Positions 17,602 through 26,359 are shown, numbered from the stretch's first letter. The stretch is 40,132 bases of DNA from Desulfobacteraceae bacterium (GCA_021737565.1 JAIPDS010000014.1:1-40132), one strand, 5' to 3'. A program made the numbers and translations. The notes: generated by a model from the sequence alone, not told the origin.

Positions 17602-17631
17602 AAAAACTGATTGAGTTGTCAATCAGTTTTT
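17602..17631. promoter_or_regulatory. Inverted repeat upstream of tetR, candidate operator
   Basis: AAAAACTGATTG (17602-17613) and CAATCAGTTTTT (17620-17631) are perfect 12-base inverted arms around a 6-base centre. On the minus strand a TTGACA (17622-17617) sits across the centre, as a -35 box would, but no good -10 box was found. The repeat is 56 bases before the tetR start and 47 bases after the moaA stop. It could also act as a weak terminator for moaA, but its stem is AT-rich, which favours an operator. Confidence 0.5.
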
Positions 17632-17677
17632 TTGAACCGTGTTCGGCGCAGATGCATTTAAAGACCGGCAGCAGTGC

Positions 17678-18679
17678 CTATCCGCCGATGGAGACCATGC
17701 GGCTGAGATCGCCCGGGCCGCCGTCGCAAATATGATGCCTGCGGGGCTTGTCAGCCACTGCTGCAAGAAACACTTCCGCCAGTTCTTCGTCTGTTGTACC
17801 GCTTCTCAGGAGGGTTTTAATATCGGTTGTCTTGTTTGAAAGCAGGCAGGTCCGGATGCGTCCGTCCGCAGTCAGCCTGAGCCGGTTGCATTCTTTGCAG
17901 AAATGTTGGCTGACCGCGGTGATAAGGCCGATTTCTCCGGGTGCGCCTTCAAACCGGTATCTTCTGGCAGGCCCGTCGTTTTTCTGCCTTGATACCGGCA
18001 GAAGCGGTCCTATGGTTTCGATTCGTCTTCTGATTTCAGGGGCCGCAAGGGAAGGCCCGTTCCGGCCGGATCCACCGCCGAATGGCATCTGCTCTATAAA
18101 ACGGACGTGAACAGGCATTGAAAAGGTCAATTCTGCAAGCTTTTTCAGTTCATCCTCATTAATGCCCCTCAGGGCCACCACGTTAATTTTCACCGGGGAG
18201 AAACCCATTTCCAGGGCCGAGATGATTGCCTCCCAGACCCGGTTAAATGCATTAATACCGGTTATTTCCTTGTATTTGGCGGGATCAAGGGTGTCCAGGC
18301 TGATATTGAGCCTGAGAATTCCTATTTTATGGAGGCGGGCAAGGTGGTGTTTAAGTAAAACCCCGTTGGTGGTAAGGGATATGTCGGATAAGCCTTTCAT
18401 CCCGATGAGTTTTTCCAGGAATTCGCAGCAGCCTTTGCGCACAAAAGGCTCACCGCCTGTTACCCTGACCTTGGTAATGCCCAGGTCCATGCCGACTTTT
18501 GTCAGCCTGAGAATCTCTTCGTAGCTCAGAATTGATTCATGGGGCATTTTTTTGAAACGTTTGCCGGGCGAACAATAGATACATCTCAGGTTGCAGCGGT
18601 CTGTTATGGAAATGCGCAGGTAGTTGATATGTCTTTTGTAGGCGTCTACAAGTTCTTTTTTTTCAGGTTTTTTCAGCAT
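17678..18679 (-). CDS. moaA: GTP 3',8-cyclase, molybdenum cofactor biosynthesis
   Basis: A 333-residue radical-SAM enzyme that, with MoaC, converts GTP to cyclic pyranopterin phosphate, the first step to molybdopterin. The N-terminal cluster motif is RCNLRCIYCSPG (CX3CX2C) after YLRISITD. The S-adenosylmethionine region shows VRVTGGEPFVRKG. The C-terminal second 4Fe-4S cluster is CKECNRLRLTADGRIRTC. The chain ends MVSIGG with the Gly-Gly tail the enzyme needs. The start ATG 18679 overlaps the end of the disrupted gpgS gene by seven bases. Molybdopterin is used by formate dehydrogenases, which often feed the Wood-Ljungdahl pathway, but none is encoded here. Confidence 0.95.
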   Translation of the reverse strand: MLKKPEKKELVDAYKRHINYLRISITDRCNLRCIYCSPGKRFKKMPHESILSYEEILRLTKVGMDLGITKVRVTGGEPFVRKGCCEFLEKLIGMKGLSDISLTTNGVLLKHHLARLHKIGILRLNISLDTLDPAKYKEITGINAFNRVWEAIISALEMGFSPVKINVVALRGINEDELKKLAELTFSMPVHVRFIEQMPFGGGSGRNGPSLAAPEIRRRIETIGPLLPVSRQKNDGPARRYRFEGAPGEIGLITAVSQHFCKECNRLRLTADGRIRTCLLSNKTTDIKTLLRSGTTDEELAEVFLAAVADKPRRHHICDGGPGDLSRMVSIGG

Positions 18680-19659
18680 TTTTCTTCTGTCTCGTGAAAT
18701 TTTTCGATATATTCCGGCACAGTTATCATGGGAGGGCGTTCATGTCCACTGATACTAAAAATCTCCTCCTTAAATTCCCCGAGGTCTCTTACGTACTGGA
18801 TAAGCTCTTTACGGGTTTCCTTTTTAAAATCAATAAACCCGAATTTTTCAATCCTGGAAAGAAACGTCTTTAAGATAACAAAAGCCATTTTCCCAAGAGC
18901 AGCGGTGTCCTGGTTGCGGTGCACCCTGCGGTCAAGATTCACCTGGGCAATGACATCAAGCCCCTATCTTTCGTATATATCGATGATCATGCTGGTTTCT
19001 ATTCCGTAACCTATCGGAAAGGGGATGGCTTCAAACAGGTCCCTGTAGCCCGCGTACTCGCCTGAAAGGGGCTGGAGGATCTGGGCAAGCTCGGGGAAAA
19101 ACAGGGAAAACAGCGGCCGGATAATAAGCTCGGTTACCCTGCCTCCGCCCGCGGGCCGGATCTTTTTATCCTCCGTGGCAATGGGCCGGTCGTAGAATGC
19201 CTTTACATACTTTATCCGGTCATATGTAAGAAGAGGCCCCAGCAGGGCATAGGCAAAGCGGTGATGGATATTTTTAATGTCGGCATCCAGATATATTATA
19301 ATATCTCCCTGGGTGATATACAGGGCTTTCCACAGATTTTCCCCCTTGCCCGTAAAATCAGGCAGATCCGGCAGGATGCGCCTGGATTCATATACCTTGG
19401 CTCCGTAGCTGGCTGCTATTTCCATGGTATTGTCCGTGGAGCCCGAGTCCACGACGACAATTTCATCAAGCAGGGGATAGCGGGTCATCAGCTCGGATTT
19501 CATGATCACGATTTCCTTGGCAATCGTCTTTTCTTCATTAAGAGTAGGCAGACAAAGGGAAATTTTCAACCTCCTGCGCGCCTTTTCTTCGGCAAGACGC
19601 CCGAGGTCGGAAAATTCACTGTGATGGAAAGTATTCTGGCGGATCCAATTATAGTTCAT
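18673..19659 (-). pseudogene. gpgS: Glucosyl-3-phosphoglycerate synthase interrupted by an in-frame amber codon
   Basis: Family-2 glycosyltransferase-like enzyme that joins glucose from a nucleotide sugar to 3-phosphoglycerate, making the compatible solute precursor glucosyl-3-phosphoglycerate. The N-terminal part shows FHHSEFSDL, CLPTLNEEKTI, VVDSGSTDNT, GKGENLWKAL and YLDADI. After IIDIYER a TAG occupies 18966-18964 (codon 232 from ATG 19659). The same frame then continues GLDVIAQVNLDRRVHRNQ and ALGKMAFVILK to a TGA at 18673, matching the family C-terminus. Read through, the product is 328 residues, the normal length. The TAG stands where a Tyr or Phe would be expected, one base from a Tyr codon. 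Start may instead be GTG 19668. A nonsense mutation, assembly error or read-through are all possible. It overlaps both neighbours. Confidence 0.82.
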
Positions 19660-20772
19660 CGCACACACCGCTGTCTATAGCCATCAGCACACCGATGACC
19701 TGGGCGATCCCTTTGAACACGGGATCTATTTTCATGGTGGCGTTTTCCGTGTGTATGTTTTTGCCGGAGGTCAGCCCCAGGGTTGCAGCCGGGATCTGTT
19801 TTGACAAAAAAACCGAAAGTTCCGATTCGCTTGACTCTGAAAGCGGTGTTAGCCCCAGGCGCTTCATGACCGCCACCGTGGTTTTTACCAGGGGATGCCT
19901 GTATCTAAGGGTTGCCGCATTCTGCGTACTTATAACCTCCATTTCCAGATCAACCGAGTGTTCATGGCCCAGGCCGTCGACAATGTCCTGGATTTCATCA
20001 AACATTTGCCGGACCATCTCGTCTGAATCGCTTTGGATTTCAAAGCCGAGCTGTGCGTCATAGGCGATAACCCCGTGCTTGAAGCCTCCCTGCATTCTGC
20101 CTATGATAACCCTGGAGCGAGGCCTCTGGGGGAGCCTCATGGAAAGAATTTCGTTTATTAGCTCGTTTAAAACCAGTATGGCATTGGGGTGGTATCTGTA
20201 ATTGCGGCCTTCTGACTGGGGAACCCGGCAGTTGATTTCGCCCCGGATAATACCCTCTGAATAATAGTTTAACCTGCCTATTTTTTCACCTTCCATTATA
20301 ACCCCGCCGCGTACGGGGCTGCTCCAGTTGTCCAGCGATGGCGCATGCCGGCCAGGTTGCCTTTGCCTATGGACCGGATTACACCGGGCAGCACGATATC
20401 TGATTCAAAGCTTAGCCCCAGGGTTTTTAATATTACCGGCAAAGAGGCCAGCACCCCCGCGCTGACGGTGTTGTCCAGATCTTCGTCAAATGCCGTATCC
20501 AGGTGACCCACGGCAAATATTGGCGGGGTGGCGCCATTGGAAGTTCCCTTGATGATTCCGATAGGGTTGCCGAAATCATCTGTGGTGCATTCGTCGGCCT
20601 GTCCGTCGGCCAGTCGGTTTAAAAACAGTTCAGCCCTTGCTCCCTCGGCGAATGTGGGCGCAGGGGTCTGGCCGAGAAGTATTATATTCGATATTATGAC
20701 TTCCTTTATTGAGCGCAGATGGTCTTCTATAGAGGGCAGATTTTCCAGAATATGTTCGATTCGGTTTCCCAT
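19649..20772 (-). pseudogene. M20-family peptidase-like gene, frameshifted
   Basis: Two reading frames together encode one M20-like metallohydrolase. The first (20772-20296) has the metal-ligand motif VGHLDT and runs to GKGNLAGMRH, then leaves frame. The second frame carries on LDNWSSPVRGGVIMEGEKIG and includes GEINCRVPQS and a long C-terminal part to 19649. A single missing base near 20336 (between the CAT and CTG codons) explains it. The sequence also runs directly from DLDNTVS to AGVLASLPVIL, where M20 proteins normally have a second metal motif with Gly-x-x-Asp; about 20 residues seem deleted. The repaired product would be about 374 residues. It heads the operon with gpgS and moaA. The substrate is unknown. 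Confidence 0.75.
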
Positions 20773-20898
20773 AAAAGCCGGTAATTGGTATGCTTTTTAT
20801 TCAAAACAGTTTTATACTGTTTGTTTGATGAAATTTCAAGCCTGATTAAATATAGAAGGACATCCGGAGTGTGCTACATATTTTGAGATCGTGGTCAT

Positions 20899-20915
20899 AT
20901 TGACAATCTGTCAAT
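20899..20915. promoter_or_regulatory. Palindrome upstream of the Fur-FeoA/feo operon
   Basis: ATTGACA (20899-20905) and TGTCAAT (20909-20915) are perfect inverted arms with a three-base centre, 93 bases before the ATG at 21009. The left arm doubles as a TTGACA -35 box, with a weak TAAACA 17 bases on (20923-20928). A repressor bound here would block that promoter. It does not resemble the classical Fur box. Related TTGACA palindromes occur elsewhere in the window. Confidence 0.4.
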
Positions 20916-21008
20916 GCTGTATTAAACATTGATGGATTCGTAAAAAGTCGAGTTTCTCGCTCCGTGACCATATTAATACTTTTATTAAAATACTCGGGGA
21001 AGACCCTT

Positions 21009-21698
21009 ATGGGCAATATTCATTTACAGGAGCGCCGGCAGTTTGAAGCGCTTTTCAGGCAGGAACAGATCGATTCTCTTGATCAGCGGATAGCCGTGCT
21101 CGATGCTTTCCTCCAGACAGAACAGCACGTGACGCCGCGGCAGCTTCAGTCTGTTCTTCAAAAGCAGGGCTACACTTTCGGTCTCGATTTTATAGAAGAG
21201 ACCCTGGAGCTGATGTGCCGCTACGGGTTCGCCCAGAAAAACCGTTTCAAAAACGGCGATTCCCTCTATGAGCACAGGCACCTGGGGCAGCACCATGATC
21301 ACATGATCTGTACAAAATGCGGACGCATCATTGAGTTCGAGGATTCCGGGCTGGAGGATCTGCAGATGGAGGTTGCCCGCAGCCACGGATTTCACATGCT
21401 CCAGCACAGAATGGAAATATACGGAATATGCAATCAGTGCTTAAGCGAGCGTGTCCGCAAGCTGCCCCTGACCTCGGCAAAGACCGGAGAGCGGGTTGTC
21501 ATCAGCGAGCTTTCCGGCGGCACAAGCTCGAGGCTTAGGCTTATGAGCATGGGACTGCGCGTTGGCGACGAACTCGAAATTATTACCAATTACGGCAAAG
21601 GCCAGATGGTTGTCGCTGCGGGAAATCAGCGTTATGTTCTTGGCAGAGGGCTTGCCCGGAAAATAATTGTGGGGCCCGCAACAAATGGAAAAACCTGA
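21009..21698 (+). CDS. Fur-family regulator fused to a FeoA domain
   Basis: A 229-residue two-domain protein. Residues about 8-145 are Fur-like: a winged helix (VTPRQLQSVLQKQGYTF and following), the histidine cluster HHDH (95-98) with CTKC (101-104), and the second zinc pair CNQC (141-144). Residues about 152-225 are a FeoA/SH3-like domain: GERVVISELSGG, RLRLMSMGLRVGDELEI and LGRGLARKI. Fur regulates iron uptake genes when bound to iron; FeoA is a small partner of the FeoB iron transporter. The fusion immediately precedes feoA and feoB. ATG 21009 is chosen over GTG 20964 because the extra 15 hydrophobic residues do not belong to Fur and GGGGA precedes the ATG. Confidence 0.85.
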   Translation: MGNIHLQERRQFEALFRQEQIDSLDQRIAVLDAFLQTEQHVTPRQLQSVLQKQGYTFGLDFIEETLELMCRYGFAQKNRFKNGDSLYEHRHLGQHHDHMICTKCGRIIEFEDSGLEDLQMEVARSHGFHMLQHRMEIYGICNQCLSERVRKLPLTSAKTGERVVISELSGGTSSRLRLMSMGLRVGDELEIITNYGKGQMVVAAGNQRYVLGRGLARKIIVGPATNGKT

Positions 21699-21942
21699 GG
21701 CAATGCTCTTAAGCCAGATGAAAGAAGGCCAGTCAGGCCGTATAGTTTCCGTGAACGGAGATATGCGGTTAAGACGCCGCATACTTGAAATGGGTCTTAC
21801 CAGGGGAACAGAGTTTTATATAGAAAAATATGCACCGCTGCGCGACCCTATGGAGCTGACCATAAAAGGCGTGCACCTGTCCCTTAGGGTCAGCGAGGCC
21901 GCTGTAATCACTGTTGAGCCGCTGGAGCTCACCCATGGATAA
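21685..21942 (+). CDS. feoA: Ferrous iron transport protein A
   Basis: An 85-residue SH3-like FeoA protein: MKEGQSGRIVSVNG, RRRILEMGLTRGTEF and the closing VSEAAVITVEPL are standard family segments. It is thought to bind the cytoplasmic side of FeoB and adjust its activity. Starts at 21667 (TTG), 21685 (ATG) and 21703 (ATG) are all in frame. 21685 is preferred since it gives a 14-base overlap with the upstream gene; 21703 would give a protein of 79 residues, also normal in size. Its stop overlaps the feoB start by eight bases. It is the second FeoA domain in this operon. Confidence 0.88.
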   Translation: MEKPEAMLLSQMKEGQSGRIVSVNGDMRLRRRILEMGLTRGTEFYIEKYAPLRDPMELTIKGVHLSLRVSEAAVITVEPLELTHG

Positions 21943-24109
21943 AAAACGGCTCAGAATTGCGCTTACCGGCAACCCCAATTCAGGCAAAACCACGATTTTC
22001 AATCACCTGACAGGCACCCGCCAGAAAGTGGGCAACTGGCCCGGAGTGACGGTTGAGAAAAAAGAAGGCGACATAGAAAAGTCCGGGTTTGGTTTAAAAA
22101 TCATCGATCTGCCGGGCACCTACAGTCTGACCCCGTTTTCCATTGAAGAAATCGTTGCCAGGGATTTCATCCTGGAAGAAAATCCGGACGTGGTAATAGA
22201 TATTATTGACGCCTCCAACCTGGAGCGCAGCCTGTATCTTGCCAATCAGCTACGTGAGCTGGACTGTAAAGTGGTCTTTGCCCTGAACATGGCCGACCTT
22301 GCCGAATCAAGGGGTTACAGGATAGACGGGGAAAAGCTTTCGGAGCTTCTCGGGGTTCCCGTGGTCTTTACCGTAGGCAATAAGGGGAAGGGAATTGATG
22401 AGATGCTTAAGATCGCCGTGGAGCATGCGGTGTCCGGGCAGGGCATTCCCGAAACCCGAAAAGTTCGCTACAGCAAGGATATTGAAAACGCCATATCCGA
22501 GCTGCGGCAATTGTTAGAGGAAGAGACCGGTCCGGAATTCCCGTATAACCGGCGCTGGACGGTTATTAAACTGATAGAGGACGACGCGGTTGTAAAGCGC
22601 AGGCTCGGTCAGATCCTGGGGGATTCAGGCGGGGAGCTCCTGGAAATGGCACAGCAGCTCCGGGCGCGGTTGTTTGAGCTTTTTAATGAAGAGCCCGAAA
22701 TCGTGATGACAGATGAACGCTACGGGTTTATCGAGGGCATTATCAGGGAGGTGGTTACCGCATCAAAGCGCAGGCGGGTCGATATTTCAAGAAATATAGA
22801 CCTTGTTCTGACAAACAGATTTCTGGGATTTCCGATATTTATTTTTTTTATCTGGGCAATGTTTCAGCTTACGTTTACCCTGGGCGCCTATCCCATGGAA
22901 TGGCTTGAGCAGGGCGTTTCATGGCTTTCCTCGGGACTCGGCGCCGTGGTTCCGCCCGGGATTTTCAGGGAATTTCTGCTCGACGGCGTGATTGCCGGGG
23001 TGGGCAGCGTGATCGTTTTTTTGCCCAATATCCTGCTGCTTTTTTTCTGTATCGCCCTTTTCGAGGACACCGGCTACATGGCAAGGGCCGCTTTTTTAAT
23101 GGACCGGATCATGCATCTTATAGGTCTTCACGGGAAATCCTTCATACCGATGCTGATGGGCTTTGGATGCAATGTCCCGGCCATTATGGCCGCACGCACA
23201 CTGGAGAGCAGAAAGGACCGGATCCTTACGGTGCTTATCACCCCGTTTATGTCCTGCTCGGCAAGGCTGCCTGTATACATAGTGCTGGCGGGCACTTTTT
23301 TTGCCGCACATGCGGGAACCGTGATTTTTATGCTTTATCTGGCAGGAATTGCCGCCGCCATTTTAACGGGCAGACTGTTTCGAAGTTTTTTGTTTAAAGG
23401 CGAGGATGCGCCGTTTGTAATGGAGCTCCCGCCGTATCGTATGCCCATGGTAAAAAGCCTGCTGATTCACATGTGGGACCGGGCCAAGATGTTTTTAAAG
23501 AAAATGGGCGGCGTGATCCTGGTGGGCTCTGTAATAATCTGGGTGCTGTCGGCTTACCCTAAAGATATAGACTATTCGGTTGATTATGAGGCCAGGATAG
23601 ACAAAGCCATGCAGACCTATGATAAGCAACAGGAAGCTGCTTTGCCGGAAGAGGCAGAAAGGCTTGCAGAGCAGCGTTCTGAGAAGATTGACGAGCTGAT
23701 CCGCGCCCGGCGGGTGGAGCACGCTGAAAAATCGTATCTGGGGAAAATCGGGCGGGTTATATCTCCTGTTTTTAAGCCCCTTGGAATAGACTGGCGCGGC
23801 AGCGTGGCCATACTTACAGGTTTTGTGGCAAAGGAGGTGGTGGTAAGCACCATGGGGGTGTTATATGCCGTGGAGGGGGAGACAGAATCAGAGGCCCTGC
23901 GCAGCGCACTGCGTAATTCGGATATAACCCCTGCGGCCGCCCTTGCCATGATGGTATTTGTGCTTCTCTATATTCCCTGTATCGCTGCTGTGACCGCAAT
24001 TGCCCGGGAGACAGGTTCGGTTAGGTGGGCTTTTTTAAGCGTAGGCTATACCACCGGCGTGGCCTGGCTTGCGGCTTTTGTCGTGTATCAGGGTGCGCGG
24101 TTTTTTTGA
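21935..24109 (+). CDS. feoB: Ferrous iron transporter B
   Basis: A 724-residue inner-membrane Fe2+ transporter. The N-terminal GTPase has the P loop GNPNSGKTT (G1), VEKKEG, DLPGTYSL (G3) and ALNMAD (G4), followed by a helical GDI domain (to about 270). The membrane part includes the first gate motif LMGFGCNVPAIMA, CSARLPVY, and the second gate region FVAKEVVVSTMGVLY. A cytoplasmic charged loop (about 545-600) separates the last membrane groups. ATG 21935 is chosen because TGGAG lies eight bases upstream; it overlaps feoA by eight bases. No FeoC-like gene follows. Together with the Fur-FeoA fusion it forms an iron-uptake operon expected to be induced when iron is scarce. Confidence 0.96.
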   Translation: MDKKRLRIALTGNPNSGKTTIFNHLTGTRQKVGNWPGVTVEKKEGDIEKSGFGLKIIDLPGTYSLTPFSIEEIVARDFILEENPDVVIDIIDASNLERSLYLANQLRELDCKVVFALNMADLAESRGYRIDGEKLSELLGVPVVFTVGNKGKGIDEMLKIAVEHAVSGQGIPETRKVRYSKDIENAISELRQLLEEETGPEFPYNRRWTVIKLIEDDAVVKRRLGQILGDSGGELLEMAQQLRARLFELFNEEPEIVMTDERYGFIEGIIREVVTASKRRRVDISRNIDLVLTNRFLGFPIFIFFIWAMFQLTFTLGAYPMEWLEQGVSWLSSGLGAVVPPGIFREFLLDGVIAGVGSVIVFLPNILLLFFCIALFEDTGYMARAAFLMDRIMHLIGLHGKSFIPMLMGFGCNVPAIMAARTLESRKDRILTVLITPFMSCSARLPVYIVLAGTFFAAHAGTVIFMLYLAGIAAAILTGRLFRSFLFKGEDAPFVMELPPYRMPMVKSLLIHMWDRAKMFLKKMGGVILVGSVIIWVLSAYPKDIDYSVDYEARIDKAMQTYDKQQEAALPEEAERLAEQRSEKIDELIRARRVEHAEKSYLGKIGRVISPVFKPLGIDWRGSVAILTGFVAKEVVVSTMGVLYAVEGETESEALRSALRNSDITPAAALAMMVFVLLYIPCIAAVTAIARETGSVRWAFLSVGYTTGVAWLAAFVVYQGARFF

Positions 24110-24216
24110 GATATTTCTCAAAATCCTTGCATACCTGCCGAACAATAGGTTATGGATGGACTTGAAAGCAAATCATAAAATGAAAATTAAAGACGATGTC
24201 AGGATTGGAGCCGGTT

Positions 24217-26169
24217 ATGGCACAGTATAACGTATATTTTCTTCCGCACGAAAAAAAGATCACCGTGGACGAAGGTGAAACCATTATCCGGGCCGCCATG
24301 GACGCGGGCGTTCATATAAATGCTTCCTGCGGCGGCGAAGGGGTCTGCGGCAAATGCCGGGTTTTAATAGAAGACGGTGAGGTGGGTGAGGGCATCTCCG
24401 AGATGCTGAGCAAGGAAGATATTGAGAATGGCTACCGTCTTGCCTGCCTTTCAAAGGTCAAAAGCGATTTGACCGTGCGGATCCCCACGGAATCCTCCAT
24501 TGACGCAAAATTCCTGAATCTTCAGGCCACCCCCCGAAAAACAGCCCGCATCAAGCAGCTCAACCTTGAAGATTTAAAGGAGAAGGGCCTTTTTGTGCCT
24601 CCTGTGGAAAAAATCTTCGTTGAAATGCCGGTTCCGGATAGCGCGGATAACGAGGCGGACGTGACACGCCTGGTCGGCGCTTTAAAGCGTGATCACGGAG
24701 AGCACCGCATGGAGTTCGATCTTTCGGTAATCCGCAAGGTTCCGGATGTTGCCAGGGAGGCGGACTTTAAGGTTACTGCAAATATTGCAAGACCGGTTCG
24801 CGAAGACGGCAAAAACAGGATAATAAACATTGAAGCCGGCGACACGACTGATCATAACTACGCCATTGCAGTGGACATAGGCACCACGACCATCTACGGC
24901 CAGGTTATAGACCTGATTTCAGGAGAAGTGCTTGCACAGTACGGCGACTTTAACGCGCAGATCAGCTACGGAGAGGATATAATCAGCCGGATAGTTTATG
25001 CAGAGAAAAAAGGCGGCCTGGAAAAGCTTCACTCCCTGGCTATTTCCACCGTCAACAAGGTGATTTCAAAAATTGTAAAAAAATCGGGGATTGACATTGA
25101 CGAAATCTCCACGATTACATTTTCCGGCAACACCACAATGACTCAGTTGTTTTTAAATGTGAACCCCAGATACATAAGGCGTTCGCCATACGTGCCCGCG
25201 GCAAACATTTATCCGCCCTTCAAGGCCGTGGAGATAGGCCTTGAGCTGTCCGACCATGTCACTGCCCTGGTATATCCCCAGGTATCGAGCTATGTCGGCG
25301 GCGATATAGTCGCCGGGGTAATGGGGTCGGGAATGTATAATGACGAAGAAGTTACCCTGTACATGGATATAGGGACAAACGCTGAAGTGGTTATAGGCAA
25401 TAAGGACTGGATGGTCTGTGCCGCCTGCTCGGCCGGCCCTGCTTTTGAGGGCGGCGGCATAAAGTTCGGCATGAGGGCGGCGGAAGGGGCTATAGAGGAT
25501 TTTTCAATAGATCCCGCAACCCTGGAGCCGATGAATGTAACAATAGGAAACGTCCGGCCCATTGGAATCTGCGGAAGCGGCCTGATTACAACTGTTGCGG
25601 TTATGTTTGAAATGGGCATAATCGACAACAGGGGCAAATTCAACAGGGATCTCGACACCCCCAGGCTAAGGGAGGTGGACGGCGTCTATGAATTCGTACT
25701 GGCCTGGAAAGATGTTACCGGCATAGACAGGGATGTAGTTCTCTCGGAAATCGACATTGACAATTTAATCCGCGCCAAAGGGGCAATTTACAGCGGGTGC
25801 ATGACACTTCTGTCGGAAGTGGGGCTTTCAATCCATGATCTGGACCGCATTATCATGGCGGGCGGCTTCGGAAGTTATATTGATCTTGAAAAAACCATGA
25901 CCATAGGACTTTTGCCCGAAATCGACCCTGAGAAGGTCACTTTTATCGGAAACGGCTCCCTGATGGGAGCCAGGATGAGCGCTCTTACCAACAGTATAAG
26001 AAGAGATGTTGTTGCTACCCTGAAGAAAATGACTAATTTCGAACTCTCCGAAACCAAGTCTTTCATGGACAATTATGTGGCCGCTCTTTTTCTGCCTCAT
26101 ACCGAGCAGAACCTGTTTCCGAAATTAAAGGCACGGCTCGAAGAACGAAAACGCCAAATGCAGCAGTAG
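24217..26169 (+). CDS. acsV: Reductive activator of the corrinoid iron-sulfur protein (RACo)
   Basis: A 650-residue ATP-dependent protein that re-reduces oxidised cob(II)alamin in the corrinoid iron-sulfur protein so it can be methylated again. The N-terminus is a plant-ferredoxin-like 2Fe-2S domain with Cys38, Cys44, Cys47 and Cys77 (in SCGGEGVCGKC and LACLS). A linker domain follows, then an ASKHA ATPase domain: AVDIGTTTIYG, FSGNTTMTQLF, MDIGTNAEVV, GPAFEGGGIKFGM and MAGGFGSYID. ATG 24217 is preferred because GGAG lies six bases upstream; ATG 24196 is in frame but lacks a ribosome site. It precedes the CODH/ACS genes by 190 bases, in keeping with this role, though a promoter lies between them. 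Confidence 0.92.
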   Translation: MAQYNVYFLPHEKKITVDEGETIIRAAMDAGVHINASCGGEGVCGKCRVLIEDGEVGEGISEMLSKEDIENGYRLACLSKVKSDLTVRIPTESSIDAKFLNLQATPRKTARIKQLNLEDLKEKGLFVPPVEKIFVEMPVPDSADNEADVTRLVGALKRDHGEHRMEFDLSVIRKVPDVAREADFKVTANIARPVREDGKNRIINIEAGDTTDHNYAIAVDIGTTTIYGQVIDLISGEVLAQYGDFNAQISYGEDIISRIVYAEKKGGLEKLHSLAISTVNKVISKIVKKSGIDIDEISTITFSGNTTMTQLFLNVNPRYIRRSPYVPAANIYPPFKAVEIGLELSDHVTALVYPQVSSYVGGDIVAGVMGSGMYNDEEVTLYMDIGTNAEVVIGNKDWMVCAACSAGPAFEGGGIKFGMRAAEGAIEDFSIDPATLEPMNVTIGNVRPIGICGSGLITTVAVMFEMGIIDNRGKFNRDLDTPRLREVDGVYEFVLAWKDVTGIDRDVVLSEIDIDNLIRAKGAIYSGCMTLLSEVGLSIHDLDRIIMAGGFGSYIDLEKTMTIGLLPEIDPEKVTFIGNGSLMGARMSALTNSIRRDVVATLKKMTNFELSETKSFMDNYVAALFLPHTEQNLFPKLKARLEERKRQMQQ

Positions 26170-26222
26170 AAGGGATTTTTCAGAGCCCGGGTTCGCCAAT
26201 CAAAAAAGCGTATCTATAATTA

Positions 26223-26250
26223 TTGACAAAACATATTTTTTTGATATTAA
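26223..26250 (+). promoter_or_regulatory. Candidate promoter of the acsD-cooS-acsBCE operon
   Basis: A perfect TTGACA (26223-26228) is followed after 16 bases by TATTAA (26245-26250) in a very AT-rich stretch. Transcription would begin near 26257 and leave a leader of about 100 bases before acsD. No riboswitch-like or obvious operator structure was seen in that leader. Confidence 0.55.
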
Positions 26251-26359
26251 AATCACCTTTTATATCTGTATTTTTGGATAAAGACACGTGTGCACTTTCC
26301 AGGGATATTGAGCAGGGATACCGCATCAACTGAAATCGAATAATAATAAGGAGGTAACA

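Noticed and set aside
18673-18942. Separate small gene upstream of moaA
   Set aside because: Its sequence is the C-terminus of gpgS in the same frame after the amber codon, so it is part of the interrupted gene rather than an independent one.
18964-18966. Pyrrolysine codon
   Set aside because: The residue replaced is a family Tyr/Phe position, not a catalytic Pyl site, and several other genes in the window use TAG as the normal stop, so I treat it as a nonsense change or error unless pyl genes are found.
20926-20965. Possible dispersed repeat or mobile-element end near GATTCGTAAAAAGTC
   Set aside because: The phrase looks familiar from intergenic repeats of related bacteria, but no second copy is in the window and no terminal repeat could be defined.
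26190-26210. tRNA-like GGGTTCG fragment upstream of acsD
   Set aside because: No acceptor stem, D arm or anticodon arm can be built around it.
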